DNA of 11,302 bases from Actinobacteria bacterium 21-64-8. Its GTDB lineage: Bacteria > Actinomycetota > Acidimicrobiia > Acidimicrobiales > RAAP-2. The position numbers and the translations under genes were made by a program. Under the pieces are notes generated by a model. The model was given only the letters and a program-made list of their open reading frames with translations. It was not told the DNA's origin and did not search any database. Numbering within the stretch: position 1 is the first letter of the stretch; each line of letters opens with the position of its first letter. The DNA is taken from NCBI GenBank assembly GCA_002255315.1, contig NCBD01000066.1, positions 1 to 11,302 of the forward strand, written 5' to 3'. Below are positions 1-6,965 of this stretch, one piece after another.

Positions 1-380
1 CCGTCGCGCTCGAAGTGGCCGAAAGGATTACACCAGCCGTCACGACCCAAGACCACGGGTCGGTGACCGTAACGTTTCGCCAGCGCGGCGTACTCACCCT
101 TGGGATCAAGGACCACGACGCGCCGTCCCCGCCGCAGCGCCCGAGCGAGCATCATTTTCACGACTGTGCTCTTGCCCGCCCCAATCGCGCCCGCGACGAC
201 GACGTTGGGATTGGTGACGAGACCCGCCGCGTACGCGTCAAAGACGTCGAATCGGAACTCGCCGCCGTACTGGGCCACGCCGAGCCCCTCGCCCTCGAGA
301 CCGGTGCCCGCGTCGTGGGCGGGAATACCGAGTCCCAGCAGGTCCTCGGAGGTGCCCCAGTGCGTCCACGCGGGGCTCAT
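1..380 (-). CDS. VirB4/TraC-like conjugation ATPase, N-terminal part (cut by left window edge)
   Basis: This is the N-terminal 126 residues of a P-loop ATPase that continues beyond position 1. The visible part begins MSPAWTHWGT and has a Walker A motif GAIGAGKST at residues 64-72, followed by a strand and acidic turn VVVLDPKGEY at about 88-97. That combination is typical of VirB4/TraC/HerA-type ATPases, which power type IV secretion and conjugative DNA transfer at the inner membrane. The TNPNVVVAG stretch before the P-loop resembles the ATPase found beside SCO6880 in actinobacterial conjugation-like loci, from memory of that family. The ATG at 380-378 follows the TAA of the upstream gene (383-381) with no gap, so the two are translationally coupled. 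Only about 63 residues precede the P-loop, so the long VirB4 N-terminal domain is absent and its role may be carried by the SCO6880-like partner. Walker B lies outside the window. Confidence 0.8.
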   Translation of the reverse strand, partial: MSPAWTHWGTSEDLLGLGIPAHDAGTGLEGEGLGVAQYGGEFRFDVFDAYAAGLVTNPNVVVAGAIGAGKSTVVKMMLARALRRGRRVVVLDPKGEYAALAKRYGHRPVVLGRDGWCNPFGHFERD

Positions 381-1415
381 TTAGGCGGGGCTTCCCGGGA
401 GTTGAGCGCACCACCACGCGTACTGGCGGCCCCAGCCCCGCTCGAGGCGCAGTCCGTGATCGTGGGCGTGGCGCCACAACTGAGTGTGGGCGTCACGAAG
501 TGCGCTAAGACTGTCCGCCCCAATGGTCACGTACACCCCGAGGCGCACGAGCGCACGCCCTTCAGCGACGAGGGATTCGCGCTCGGCGACGCGGCGCTGG
601 CGCGCGCTGGTGCGCGCGCTCCGGCGAAACCCGGCGGCGCTCGCCGCGGCGACGTCACTGTCGAGTTGGTGCGCGGCGCGCGCGCTGAGGCGTCGCGCGC
701 GCGACGCACTGAGTACTTCAACGTGGAGTGAGAGCGACGAGGCCGACCCGGCGCGTTGCAGCGACGCCAAGAGCGGCCGAGTCTCACGAACCGCGCTGAA
801 GTCAAAGACGCGATAGCAACGAACGAGCTGGTCGTCGTGCCGCACGTACGTCCAGCGTTCTAACACCGCGGGCGCGGCGCTGACCAGGCGTTCGTGGTCG
901 TCGAGTGGTCGCCACTTCGAAGGAGCGCTCACCTCGGGGGCGAGCACCAGCACGGTTGTCGCCTCGCCGCCAAGATCGGTCACGTGCAGTGAAAACCGTG
1001 ACGTGGTGCTTCGTTGCGCGAGCGCGTCCGCCACGTCGCGCAGTGACTCGCCCAGCGCGCGGTCCCCACCCGTGAGATCGAGCCGGCCCCGATGTTCAAG
1101 TTCGTAACAGCGAAACGAGGCTCGCGACTTCGCGCTAATGAACGTGTGCGTTTCCACATCGAACACGTCGATCTGGTGCCAACGAGAGCGCAGGCCCCGC
1201 CGCACCCCCAAGTGGACCAACTCAGCCACGGTGTCGCCCGCACTCACGCGCACGGCGAACGCGGCGCACGCCAGCGCCGCCGCGAGTGACCACCAGGCGC
1301 GACGATCCGCCACCAGCCACGAGGCCAGCGCACTCGCGGCGACCAGTAGTAACGCGGCTTGATGGGGGCGCACACCCATCCAGCGAAAGCGCGCGTCACT
1401 CTCACCCAGGCGCAC
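381..1415 (-). CDS. SCO6880-like conjugation/T4SS membrane protein
   Basis: A 344-residue protein placed between a TrbL-like gene and a VirB4-like ATPase. Two hydrophobic segments near the N-terminus (about residues 18-36 and 40-57) are followed by a long soluble region. This matches the architecture of actinobacterial SCO6880-family proteins, which carry a PrgI-like N-terminal anchor. The C-terminal pattern, a basic Ala/Arg-rich helix, then VRLGVYVTIGAD and a terminal GRQYAWWCAQLPG, also resembles that family as I remember it. I chose the GTG at 1415, four bases after the stop of the upstream gene. A TTG at 1430 and an ATG at 1379 are alternatives. The open frame runs on to 1616, but that extension lies inside the upstream coding sequence. 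The protein is shorter than the roughly 480 residues I associate with the family. Its exact biochemical role is not established; a structural role in a conjugation channel is inferred from context. Confidence 0.68.
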   Translation of the reverse strand: MRLGESDARFRWMGVRPHQAALLLVAASALASWLVADRRAWWSLAAALACAAFAVRVSAGDTVAELVHLGVRRGLRSRWHQIDVFDVETHTFISAKSRASFRCYELEHRGRLDLTGGDRALGESLRDVADALAQRSTTSRFSLHVTDLGGEATTVLVLAPEVSAPSKWRPLDDHERLVSAAPAVLERWTYVRHDDQLVRCYRVFDFSAVRETRPLLASLQRAGSASSLSLHVEVLSASRARRLSARAAHQLDSDVAAASAAGFRRSARTSARQRRVAERESLVAEGRALVRLGVYVTIGADSLSALRDAHTQLWRHAHDHGLRLERGWGRQYAWWCAQLPGSPA

Positions 1416-1419
1416 GGCA

Positions 1420-2532
1420 CTACTCGTCAAAGTGCCAGCCGATAACGGGACCCATGTGGTCTTCGTAGACGTGTCGATGACCGCCGACGGGACGCGGCGT
1501 ACCAATCGGCGGCGCGACTGGATCGCCGTCGTACTCAGGAACCTGGCGCTCGGGTCCCCCCGGCCAGCGCCCGAGTCCGAGATCCTCGCCGCGTTCAGGC
1601 TCGCTGGGCAGTTCAACGTCGGGTCGAAGTCGCTCGAGAGCCAGCGCCGCCGGCGACGAAGCCGCGGCGCTCGCCGCGCGCGACGCGCGACCCCGCAGGC
1701 CCTCCACGGCGTGGAGTGCGGAGTGTTCGAGGATCGGCACCACGCGCAAGATCACGAAGGGTGACGCCGACGCGACCAACAACGTGACCAGTCCCGTCAC
1801 GACACTCGTCGCGTTGGCCTGGGTGGCTTCGGCCAGACCCAGCACCAGCGTGAGCACGATTACTAACTTTGACGCCGCCACGGCGACGAAGGTTTCGAGG
1901 AGCCGCCAACCAACGCGTCGAAGGGAGGTAAAAAAGACGAGCGGAACGATCAGCGGCACGGTCACTAAGACCAGGGCGAGCACGACGTCGCGCACGATGA
2001 GTTCACACCACAGCAACCACGTGCCCGCGGCCAAACCCAGAGCGATGACGAAGAGTCCAAATCCGGGCACCGAAGCGGTCAGGTTGGTCAAGGTTGACAC
2101 GAGGTGACGTTCATCGCTGACCACGTGCGCCGAAGCGGCGCTACTCAATTGATTCACCGCTTCGAGTACGAGTTGCGCCAGCGGTCGCGCCAGCACAATG
2201 GCGCCAACGCACGCGGGCAGCAGTCCGAAGTACTCGCGCCACAGTCGAGCCGGTTCCGCGAGACGAAGCGCGTGCGCGGTGCTCACGACGAGACCCAGCA
2301 GAACGAGCGCCGGTGAAACGACTTCCAGCGCTTGGTAGGGCGAAGCGGTCGCGTTCAACACGAGTCGCGGGTCGCTGACGGAGTTGAGAATCTTTCCGCT
2401 CGCGCTAAAGAGCCACTGCACGCTGGCGAGAATCCAACTCGTCACGGCGTTAAAGAAGTCGGCGAAGGACGCCTTCGCGAGCGAGGTCATGGCGCAACCC
2501 ACCGGCGAGACAAAACACGTCAGGTGGCCCAC
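1420..2532 (-). CDS. TrbL/VirB6-like polytopic conjugation protein
   Basis: A 370-residue integral membrane protein with about six hydrophobic segments (roughly residues 33-49, 67-90, 101-123, 155-176, 182-203 and 212-235, with another near 244-268). The C-terminal tail of about 90 residues is hydrophilic and rich in Pro, Glu and Arg. TrbL/VirB6 proteins form the inner-membrane part of type IV secretion channels. The WCELIVRDVVLALVL and FVAVAASKLVIVL helices resemble the TrbL-type protein of actinobacterial conjugation loci. I chose the GTG at 2532-2530 because it overlaps the upstream TAG by one base (TAGTG), which suggests coupled translation. The protein then begins MGHLTCFVSPVGCAM. An internal ATG at residue 15 is possible. 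The open frame extends to 2727, but this would overlap the preceding gene heavily. Its position between the DUF6112-like and SCO6880-like genes supports the call. Confidence 0.72.
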   Translation of the reverse strand: MGHLTCFVSPVGCAMTSLAKASFADFFNAVTSWILASVQWLFSASGKILNSVSDPRLVLNATASPYQALEVVSPALVLLGLVVSTAHALRLAEPARLWREYFGLLPACVGAIVLARPLAQLVLEAVNQLSSAASAHVVSDERHLVSTLTNLTASVPGFGLFVIALGLAAGTWLLWCELIVRDVVLALVLVTVPLIVPLVFFTSLRRVGWRLLETFVAVAASKLVIVLTLVLGLAEATQANATSVVTGLVTLLVASASPFVILRVVPILEHSALHAVEGLRGRASRAASAAASSPAALALERLRPDVELPSEPERGEDLGLGRWPGGPERQVPEYDGDPVAPPIGTPRPVGGHRHVYEDHMGPVIGWHFDE

Positions 2533-2816
2533 TAGTGAACCTTCAAACCAGTCGAAAAGAAAAAGTTGATGAGCGTGGGCGCGGCACCTATCAGGATCGC
2601 CGCAACGAGCGACGTCAACACCGCTCGACGCCCCTGCGCCGACTGGTGCATATTTTGCGTGTGGCTCCCGAGCGCCCACAGGCCGGCGCCTAGAACTAAG
2701 GCGACCAGTGCGCCCACGAGGGCCCACGCGGCGATGCCATTGGCGAGTTGCTGCAACGCGCCCCCACCGGGAAGATCACTGAGCGAGGGACTGAGATTGA
2801 CGCTAAGAAGTTGCAC
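2532..2816 (-). CDS. small two-helix membrane protein, DUF6112-like, first gene of the conjugation-like operon
   Basis: A 94-residue protein starting with GTG at 2816. It has a short N-terminal part ending in LSDLPGGGALQQLANG, a first hydrophobic helix at about residues 27-50 (WALVGALVALVLGAGLWALG), a polar loop GSHTQNMHQSAQGRR, and a second helix at about 67-88 ending in LINFFF. The Leu-Pro-Gly-Gly lead-in and the ALGSH loop match small membrane proteins (DUF6112) encoded upstream of TrbL-like genes in actinobacterial conjugation loci, from memory. The size and two-helix plan also resemble VirB2/TrbC pilin-like subunits, so it may form an oligomeric channel or pilus component. That is inference. 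No strong Shine-Dalgarno site is visible; a weak AGAAAG lies about 9-14 bases upstream. It is the most upstream gene of the minus-strand operon in the window. Confidence 0.65.
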   Translation of the reverse strand: MQLLSVNLSPSLSDLPGGGALQQLANGIAAWALVGALVALVLGAGLWALGSHTQNMHQSAQGRRAVLTSLVAAILIGAAPTLINFFFSTGLKVH

Positions 2817-2892
2817 GATTGCCCGCTTTCTCTAAGGGAGTTCCCAACGGTCGGCGTCACGCTCGCGACGTCGGGTCTGCGAGAATAGATTC
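2817..2892. promoter_or_regulatory. divergent intergenic region between conjugation-like operon and two-component operon
   Basis: This 76-base gap must carry promoters in both directions because both flanking genes are transcribed outward. On the plus strand, GAGAAT at 2881-2886 lies six bases before the GTG at 2893. It is a one-mismatch version of the TANNNT -10 box and has the same spacing as the leaderless starts elsewhere in the window. On the minus strand, TATTCT (2887-2882) could be a -10 box for the conjugation operon, giving a leader of roughly 60 bases. No convincing -35 elements are visible. Both assignments are weak. Confidence 0.3.
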
Positions 2893-4188
2893 GTGCTCGT
2901 CGCCCTCGCTAAAAACTTCGCTTCGCTCTGGTCGCCCGCGTTGGTCTACGCCGCAGCGGCGGGGGTGCTCGTGGTGGGGGCGCTGTTAGGCATGCTGATC
3001 TTTCGCCGACGGGGCCACCGCGCGATTGCCCAACGCCTCACGGCACTCGGTTCGCGACTCGGGGTAGAACCCCACGACGATCGCGGCAAAGTCGAGTCGG
3101 CCCTCAACTACCTCGAAGAGGTGACGAGCGCCGCGACGACGGCCGTGAGTGAGTCCAGTGCCGAGTCGGTACGACTACGTCGCTCGCTCGACTCGCTGCC
3201 TCTCGGACTCGTGCTCTGTGACGAAAGTGGCGAGGTCATTTTTCGCAACAACCAGGCCGAGCAACTTATGGCGAGTCGATACGGCGAAGCCATCGCCGCC
3301 CAGGCAGTCACCGAGGTCCTCGCCGAGAGCTGGCACCAAGGCGTGGCCGAGCGCACTATTGACATCTACGGTCCACCACGGCGCACCTTGACGATTCGCG
3401 CCTCGGTGATCGATGACGGTCGTCGCTCGCTCGGCGTGCTCGCGGTAATTGAGGATGTCTCCGAACGACGTCGCCTCGAAGACATTCGACGCGACTTCAT
3501 CGCCAACGTCTCTCACGAACTGAAAACACCCATGGGGGCACTGGGCCTCTTAGCCGAGACCCTGCAGTTTGAGCGAGACCCGACCGTCGCGCAACGACTC
3601 GCCGAGCGCATCAACTCCGAAGCCTTTCGCGTCAACCGCATCATTGAAGACCTCCTCGACCTTTCACGAATCGAGAGTCAAGGCTCACCCAGTCGTGAAC
3701 CCGTGTCGGTCGTGTTAATCGTCGCCGACGCGATTGAACGCATTCGAACTGCCGCCGAGCAGCACGGCATCAAGGTGCACTTTGAAGAGCCCAGTGACAA
3801 TCCCGTCGTCTTTGGCGATCGTCGTCAACTGACGTCGGCCCTGCACGCGCTGCTCGAAAACGCGGTCGTGTACTCGCCGCGCGACGGCGTCGTCGACATT
3901 GAAGTCAACCGCGTTGACGCGACCACCCACGAGGACGGTGTCGTCAACGGCCCCTGGGTCCACGTCGCGATTCGCGACCACGGCGTGGGCATCCCCGCGA
4001 AAGACGTCGAGCGCATCTTTGAGCGTTTCTATCGCGTCGACCCCGGTCGAGCGCGCGAGACTGGCGGCACGGGACTGGGCCTTTCCATCGTGCGCCACGT
4101 CGCCCAGAACCACGGCGGCTCGGTCGTCGTGGACTCACGCGAAGGTGAGGGATCGACCTTCACGTTGGAACTACCGGCGAATCAGTAA
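2893..4188 (+). CDS. membrane-anchored sensor histidine kinase, SenX3/PhoR type
   Basis: A 431-residue kinase that should autophosphorylate on His and pass the phosphate to the regulator encoded next to it. An N-terminal membrane helix at about residues 16-37 ends in a basic stop RRRGHR. A PAS-like domain covers about 95-190. The dimerisation/phosphoacceptor helix has NVSHELKTP with His208. The ATPase domain shows the N box LLENAVVYSP (Asn323), G1 DHGVGIP (362-368), F box ERIFERFYR and G2 GGTGLGLS (391-398). The single short N-terminal anchor, PAS domain and kinase order match actinobacterial SenX3, which senses phosphate limitation through the Pst/PhoU system. No phoU or pst gene is in the window, so the signal is not proven. 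GTG at 2893 is the start; no Shine-Dalgarno is evident. The stop overlaps the regulator ATG by one base (TAATG). Confidence 0.9.
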   Translation: MLVALAKNFASLWSPALVYAAAAGVLVVGALLGMLIFRRRGHRAIAQRLTALGSRLGVEPHDDRGKVESALNYLEEVTSAATTAVSESSAESVRLRRSLDSLPLGLVLCDESGEVIFRNNQAEQLMASRYGEAIAAQAVTEVLAESWHQGVAERTIDIYGPPRRTLTIRASVIDDGRRSLGVLAVIEDVSERRRLEDIRRDFIANVSHELKTPMGALGLLAETLQFERDPTVAQRLAERINSEAFRVNRIIEDLLDLSRIESQGSPSREPVSVVLIVADAIERIRTAAEQHGIKVHFEEPSDNPVVFGDRRQLTSALHALLENAVVYSPRDGVVDIEVNRVDATTHEDGVVNGPWVHVAIRDHGVGIPAKDVERIFERFYRVDPGRARETGGTGLGLSIVRHVAQNHGGSVVVDSREGEGSTFTLELPANQ

Positions 4189-4913
4189 TGGCGAAGTCCC
4201 GCGCGATGGAGCGACGCACGCGAGTGCTCGTCGTCGAGGACGAGGAGTCATTCATCGACGCGCTCACGATTGGTCTCGAACGCGAGGGCTTCGACGCCAC
4301 CATCGCCCGCGACGGGCAAGAGGCGCTTACGATTTTTCACGCCGATCAATTTGACGTCGTGCTCCTGGACCTGATGCTGCCCAAGTTGTCCGGACTCGAC
4401 GTCTGTCGCTCCATGCGAGCGGCCAGTGACGTGCCCATCATCATCGTGAGCGCCAAGGGCGAAGAAGTCGACATGGTCTTAATGCTCGAAGTTGGTGCCG
4501 ACGACTACGTCACGAAGCCCTACCGCCTGCGCGAACTGGTGGCGCGCATTCGCGCGGTGCTTCGTCGACGTGAGACGCCCGTGCCCGACGAGAACGACGA
4601 AGTGCTCGAGCTGGGTTCGATTCGAATGGAGCTCGACGCACGACGCTGTTTCGTCGGCGGCGACGAAATCAAACTGCGAAAAAAAGAGTTCGCCTTGTTG
4701 CGACTCTTACTCGAAAATCCTGGTCGCGTCCTCACTCGTGATGTGTTAATTGACCGCGTCTGGGGCAGTGACTACGTCGGTGACACGAAGACCCTCGACG
4801 TACACATCAAGCGGCTACGCACGCTGATAGAAGATGATCCCAAACACCCCGAACACATCACGACCGTACGCGGCGTGGGCTATCGATTCGAAACTACGAA
4901 GCCTTCGCCGTAA
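4188..4913 (+). CDS. OmpR/PhoB-family response regulator, RegX3 type
   Basis: A 241-residue DNA-binding response regulator and the cognate partner of the kinase just upstream. The receiver domain (about residues 11-125) has the acidic pocket VVEDEE (Glu17/Asp18), phosphoacceptor Asp61 in VLLDLMLP, the switch Ser88 in IIIVSAK, and Lys110 in DDYVTKPY. The C-terminal winged helix (about 140-236) carries LRKKEFALLRLLLENPG, the recognition-helix region TLDVHIKRLRTLIE, and the wing TVRGVGYRFE. All key residues are present, so it should be functional. The chosen ATG at 4188 overlaps the kinase TAA; a second ATG at 4206 would remove six residues and is also plausible. The 3' end overlaps the convergent serS gene by 20 bases. 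It resembles RegX3, but the regulated genes are unknown. Confidence 0.9.
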   Translation: MAKSRAMERRTRVLVVEDEESFIDALTIGLEREGFDATIARDGQEALTIFHADQFDVVLLDLMLPKLSGLDVCRSMRAASDVPIIIVSAKGEEVDMVLMLEVGADDYVTKPYRLRELVARIRAVLRRRETPVPDENDEVLELGSIRMELDARRCFVGGDEIKLRKKEFALLRLLLENPGRVLTRDVLIDRVWGSDYVGDTKTLDVHIKRLRTLIEDDPKHPEHITTVRGVGYRFETTKPSP

Positions 4914-5994
4914 GACGCGTCGCGCCCCCGAGGTACGGAGCGAGCACGTCGGGTAGCGCCACCGAGCCGTCCGCCTGACGGTAGGTCTCGACGAGCGCGG
5001 CCCAGATTCTCGCCCACGCGAGCGCTGAACCATTGACCGTGTGCACCAACGCCGTCGTGCCGTCGGCGCGCCGATAGCGCACGTTGGCGCGGCGGGCCTG
5101 GTAGTCACGGAACCACGACACCGACGAGACCTCCAGCCAACGATCAACGCCCCTCGTGTCGCGTCCCGCCGCGCCGGCCTCACGACGAAAGCACGCGGTT
5201 TGGGCGGTCATGCGGATCGGGAGGGCCGCCTCGTCCAAGATCTCGCCTCGGTGCATGGAGGTCAGCGGCACCTCGGCCGTAGGGATTGCCCACAGGTCGT
5301 CGCGAGGAATGGAATACATATCGTCTTGGGACTTTGGGAGGTGACCGGTCGAGGTCATGGTCTCGGTGAGCGCGAAGCTCGGCGGCCGGATTTCTTCGTA
5401 GGCGTCGAGGTGCGCGTCGAGGGCGAAGGCTCCGAGCGCGCGCAGAAGTCGCGCGCCCGCGCCGCGATAGAGCGGGAACATCGAGCCGGCCATGCGCGCA
5501 CCGGCCTCGAGGTCCAAAATGCCGAGCTCGCGGCCAATCTCCCAGTGCGGCACACGCTGGTGAGCCTCAAACTCGGGAAACGGCGCGCCCTCGTCGATGC
5601 CCACCCACCACCGGCGAAGCTCCACGTTGTCCTGGTCGTCGCGACCGTCGGGCACGTCGGGCGCGGGGACGTTGGGAATCTGCAGGAGTGCCGCGCGCAG
5701 CGTGGCGCCCACGCGCTCACTTCTTTCACTGGCTTGGCGCTCTTCAGTGCCGAGCTGGCGTGAGCGAATCGTCAAGGTCTCGGCGCGGGCGTCGTCGTGA
5801 TCACGTCGCGCCTCTCCCACTTGGCGCGAAAGTTCCTTCACCTCCGCGCGCAGTCGTTCACTTTCTTGGAGCAGGCGTCGGTGTTCGACGTCGAGCGTCA
5901 AAATCTCGTCCATGGTCGACGACGAGACGCCACGGCGGGCCAGCGCGGCCTTTATTTCGTCGGGTTCTCGTCGCAGTTGCGCCAGGTCGATCAT
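4894..5994 (-). CDS. serS: seryl-tRNA synthetase with an apparent in-frame loss of part of the catalytic core
   Basis: SerRS charges tRNA-Ser with serine. The 366-residue product begins MIDLAQLRREPDEIK, has a tRNA-binding coiled-coil arm at about residues 35-100, then a class II catalytic domain with TAEVPLTSMHRGEIL (about 239-253), motif 2 CFRREAGAAGRDTRG (268-282) and motif 3 NGSALAWARIWAA (321-333). Family members are about 420-430 residues. In them the DTRG of motif 2 is followed by L/I-RVHQFDKVE, a helical segment, the CTGDLG serine-binding region and FD-x-E, before WLEVSS/SN. Here DTRG runs directly into VDRWLEVSSVSWF, so roughly 60-75 residues appear absent with frame preserved (junction near 5149). 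The missing part holds the second strand of motif 2 and ATP/Mg- and serine-binding acidic residues, so normal activity is doubtful. The ATG start is well supported by the first residues and the adjacent -10 box. Confidence 0.88.
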   Translation of the reverse strand: MIDLAQLRREPDEIKAALARRGVSSSTMDEILTLDVEHRRLLQESERLRAEVKELSRQVGEARRDHDDARAETLTIRSRQLGTEERQASERSERVGATLRAALLQIPNVPAPDVPDGRDDQDNVELRRWWVGIDEGAPFPEFEAHQRVPHWEIGRELGILDLEAGARMAGSMFPLYRGAGARLLRALGAFALDAHLDAYEEIRPPSFALTETMTSTGHLPKSQDDMYSIPRDDLWAIPTAEVPLTSMHRGEILDEAALPIRMTAQTACFRREAGAAGRDTRGVDRWLEVSSVSWFRDYQARRANVRYRRADGTTALVHTVNGSALAWARIWAALVETYRQADGSVALPDVLAPYLGGATRLTAKAS

Positions 5995-6000
5995 GATGCC

Positions 6001-6006
6001 AGCCTA
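6001..6006 (-). promoter_or_regulatory. -10 box (TAGGCT) of a probable leaderless serS promoter
   Basis: On the minus strand TAGGCT (6006-6001) is followed by six bases, GGCATC, and then the serS ATG at 5994. A TANNNT box at this spacing places the transcription start at or near the A of the start codon, as in leaderless actinobacterial mRNAs. There is no Shine-Dalgarno sequence before the ATG, which fits. The same hexamer with the same six-base spacing precedes ctaA. No clear -35 element is seen. Confidence 0.6.
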
Positions 6007-6039
6007 CCGAGGGGCGTTCCGGGGGCTCGAAGAAGCGGT

Positions 6040-6045
6040 TAGTTT
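6040..6045 (+). promoter_or_regulatory. candidate -10 box (TAGTTT) of the ABC exporter operon
   Basis: TAGTTT lies eight bases before the GTG start at 6054, with no Shine-Dalgarno in between. This is compatible with a leaderless or nearly leaderless transcript. The spacing is slightly longer than at serS and ctaA, so the assignment is less secure. Confidence 0.45.
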
Positions 6046-6053
6046 GCATACTC

Positions 6054-6965
6054 GTGAGCCACGCCCTTGACGTCGAGCATCTGCGCGTCTCCTTTGGAGA
6101 ACTTGCGGCCGTTGACGACGTCTCGCTGCGGGTCGACTACGGCGAAGTCGTGGCCCTGCTCGGTCCCAACGGTGCTGGCAAAACCACGCTCGTCGAAACC
6201 CTGCTCGGTTTTCGCAGTCCCCTCGCGGGCCTCGTGCGCCTGCACGGACTCGACCCCGTGCGCGACCACCACGAAGTCACCTTGCGCACCGGAGCCCTCT
6301 TACAGCGAGGCGGCGTCTGGTTTCCGATGTCGCCGCGCGACGTGCTCGCCCTCACCGCTTCCTACTACGACGCCCCTCGTGAACCCCGCGAACTGCTGGC
6401 GCTGCTCGCCCTTGAGCACTGCGCCAAGACTCCGTGGCGGCGCCTCAGCGGCGGCGAGCAGCAGCGAACCTTGCTCGCGCTCGCCTTGATCGGACGGCCT
6501 CGGGCGCTGGTCTTGGATGAACCCACCACGGGCGTTGACGCCGAGGGGCGTCAGGTCGTGCGCGAGATTATTCGCGCCGAACGCGACCGGGGCTGTGCGT
6601 TGCTGCTCACGACCCACGAACTCGGAGAAGCCGAACGACTCTGTGATCGACTCGTGATAGTGCACCAGGGCCGCGTCCTCGCCCAGGGCACACTCGACGA
6701 CCTCGCGGGCGAACCCGAGATGATTGTCGAAGTGTCGGGACCCGTCGACGTAGGAGAACTCGCCGCTCGATTGAACTGTGCGGTCACGAGTGACGACGGA
6801 CGCACGCTGCGTTGTCAGGTCGCCTCGTCGCCGCAGCGAATCGCGTCGCTCACCGATTTTCTCAACGAGCGCCATCTCTCGATGGTCTCACTGCGCACCC
6901 GCGCGTCGCTCGAGGAGCGCTACCTCGAGCTCGTCGGTGACGAGCGAGCGGGACGGCGATCGTGA
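6054..6965 (+). CDS. ABC-2 exporter, ATP-binding subunit
   Basis: A 303-residue ATPase subunit of an ABC export system, with the nucleotide-binding domain in about the first 215 residues. It shows Walker A GPNGAGKTT (37-45), Q-loop LLQRGG (Gln84), signature LSGGEQQR (131-138), Walker B ALVLDEP (151-157), D-loop GVDAEG and H-loop TTHEL (His188). The C-terminal 80 residues form the extra domain common in CcmA/DrrA-like ATPases that pair with ABC-2 permeases. All catalytic motifs are intact. Start GTG at 6054; the TGA at 6963-6965 overlaps the permease GTG at 6962 by four bases, so the two are one translational unit. The substrate cannot be read from the sequence. The nearby heme A/O synthesis genes suggest a link to oxidase biogenesis. 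A drug- or lipid-type exporter is the generic alternative. Confidence 0.9.
   Translation: MSHALDVEHLRVSFGELAAVDDVSLRVDYGEVVALLGPNGAGKTTLVETLLGFRSPLAGLVRLHGLDPVRDHHEVTLRTGALLQRGGVWFPMSPRDVLALTASYYDAPREPRELLALLALEHCAKTPWRRLSGGEQQRTLLALALIGRPRALVLDEPTTGVDAEGRQVVREIIRAERDRGCALLLTTHELGEAERLCDRLVIVHQGRVLAQGTLDDLAGEPEMIVEVSGPVDVGELAARLNCAVTSDDGRTLRCQVASSPQRIASLTDFLNERHLSMVSLRTRASLEERYLELVGDERAGRRS

Noticed and set aside
15..731. Plus-strand open frame of 238 codons
   Set aside because: It lies opposite the VirB4-like and SCO6880-like genes, whose reading frames show recognisable motifs. Its own translation is Arg/Ala/Pro-rich with no domain.
1416..1616. Upstream extension of the SCO6880-like frame
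   Set aside because: It runs inside the TrbL-like coding sequence, and the residues lack any conserved pattern. The GTG at 1415 or nearby codons are better starts.
2533..2727. Upstream extension of the TrbL-like frame
   Set aside because: It would overlap the DUF6112-like gene almost fully and encodes a basic low-complexity stretch. The TAGTG junction at 2530-2534 is a natural coupled start.
5041..5763. Plus-strand open frame of 240 codons
   Set aside because: It is the antisense shadow of serS, which shows class II synthetase motifs across the same bases.
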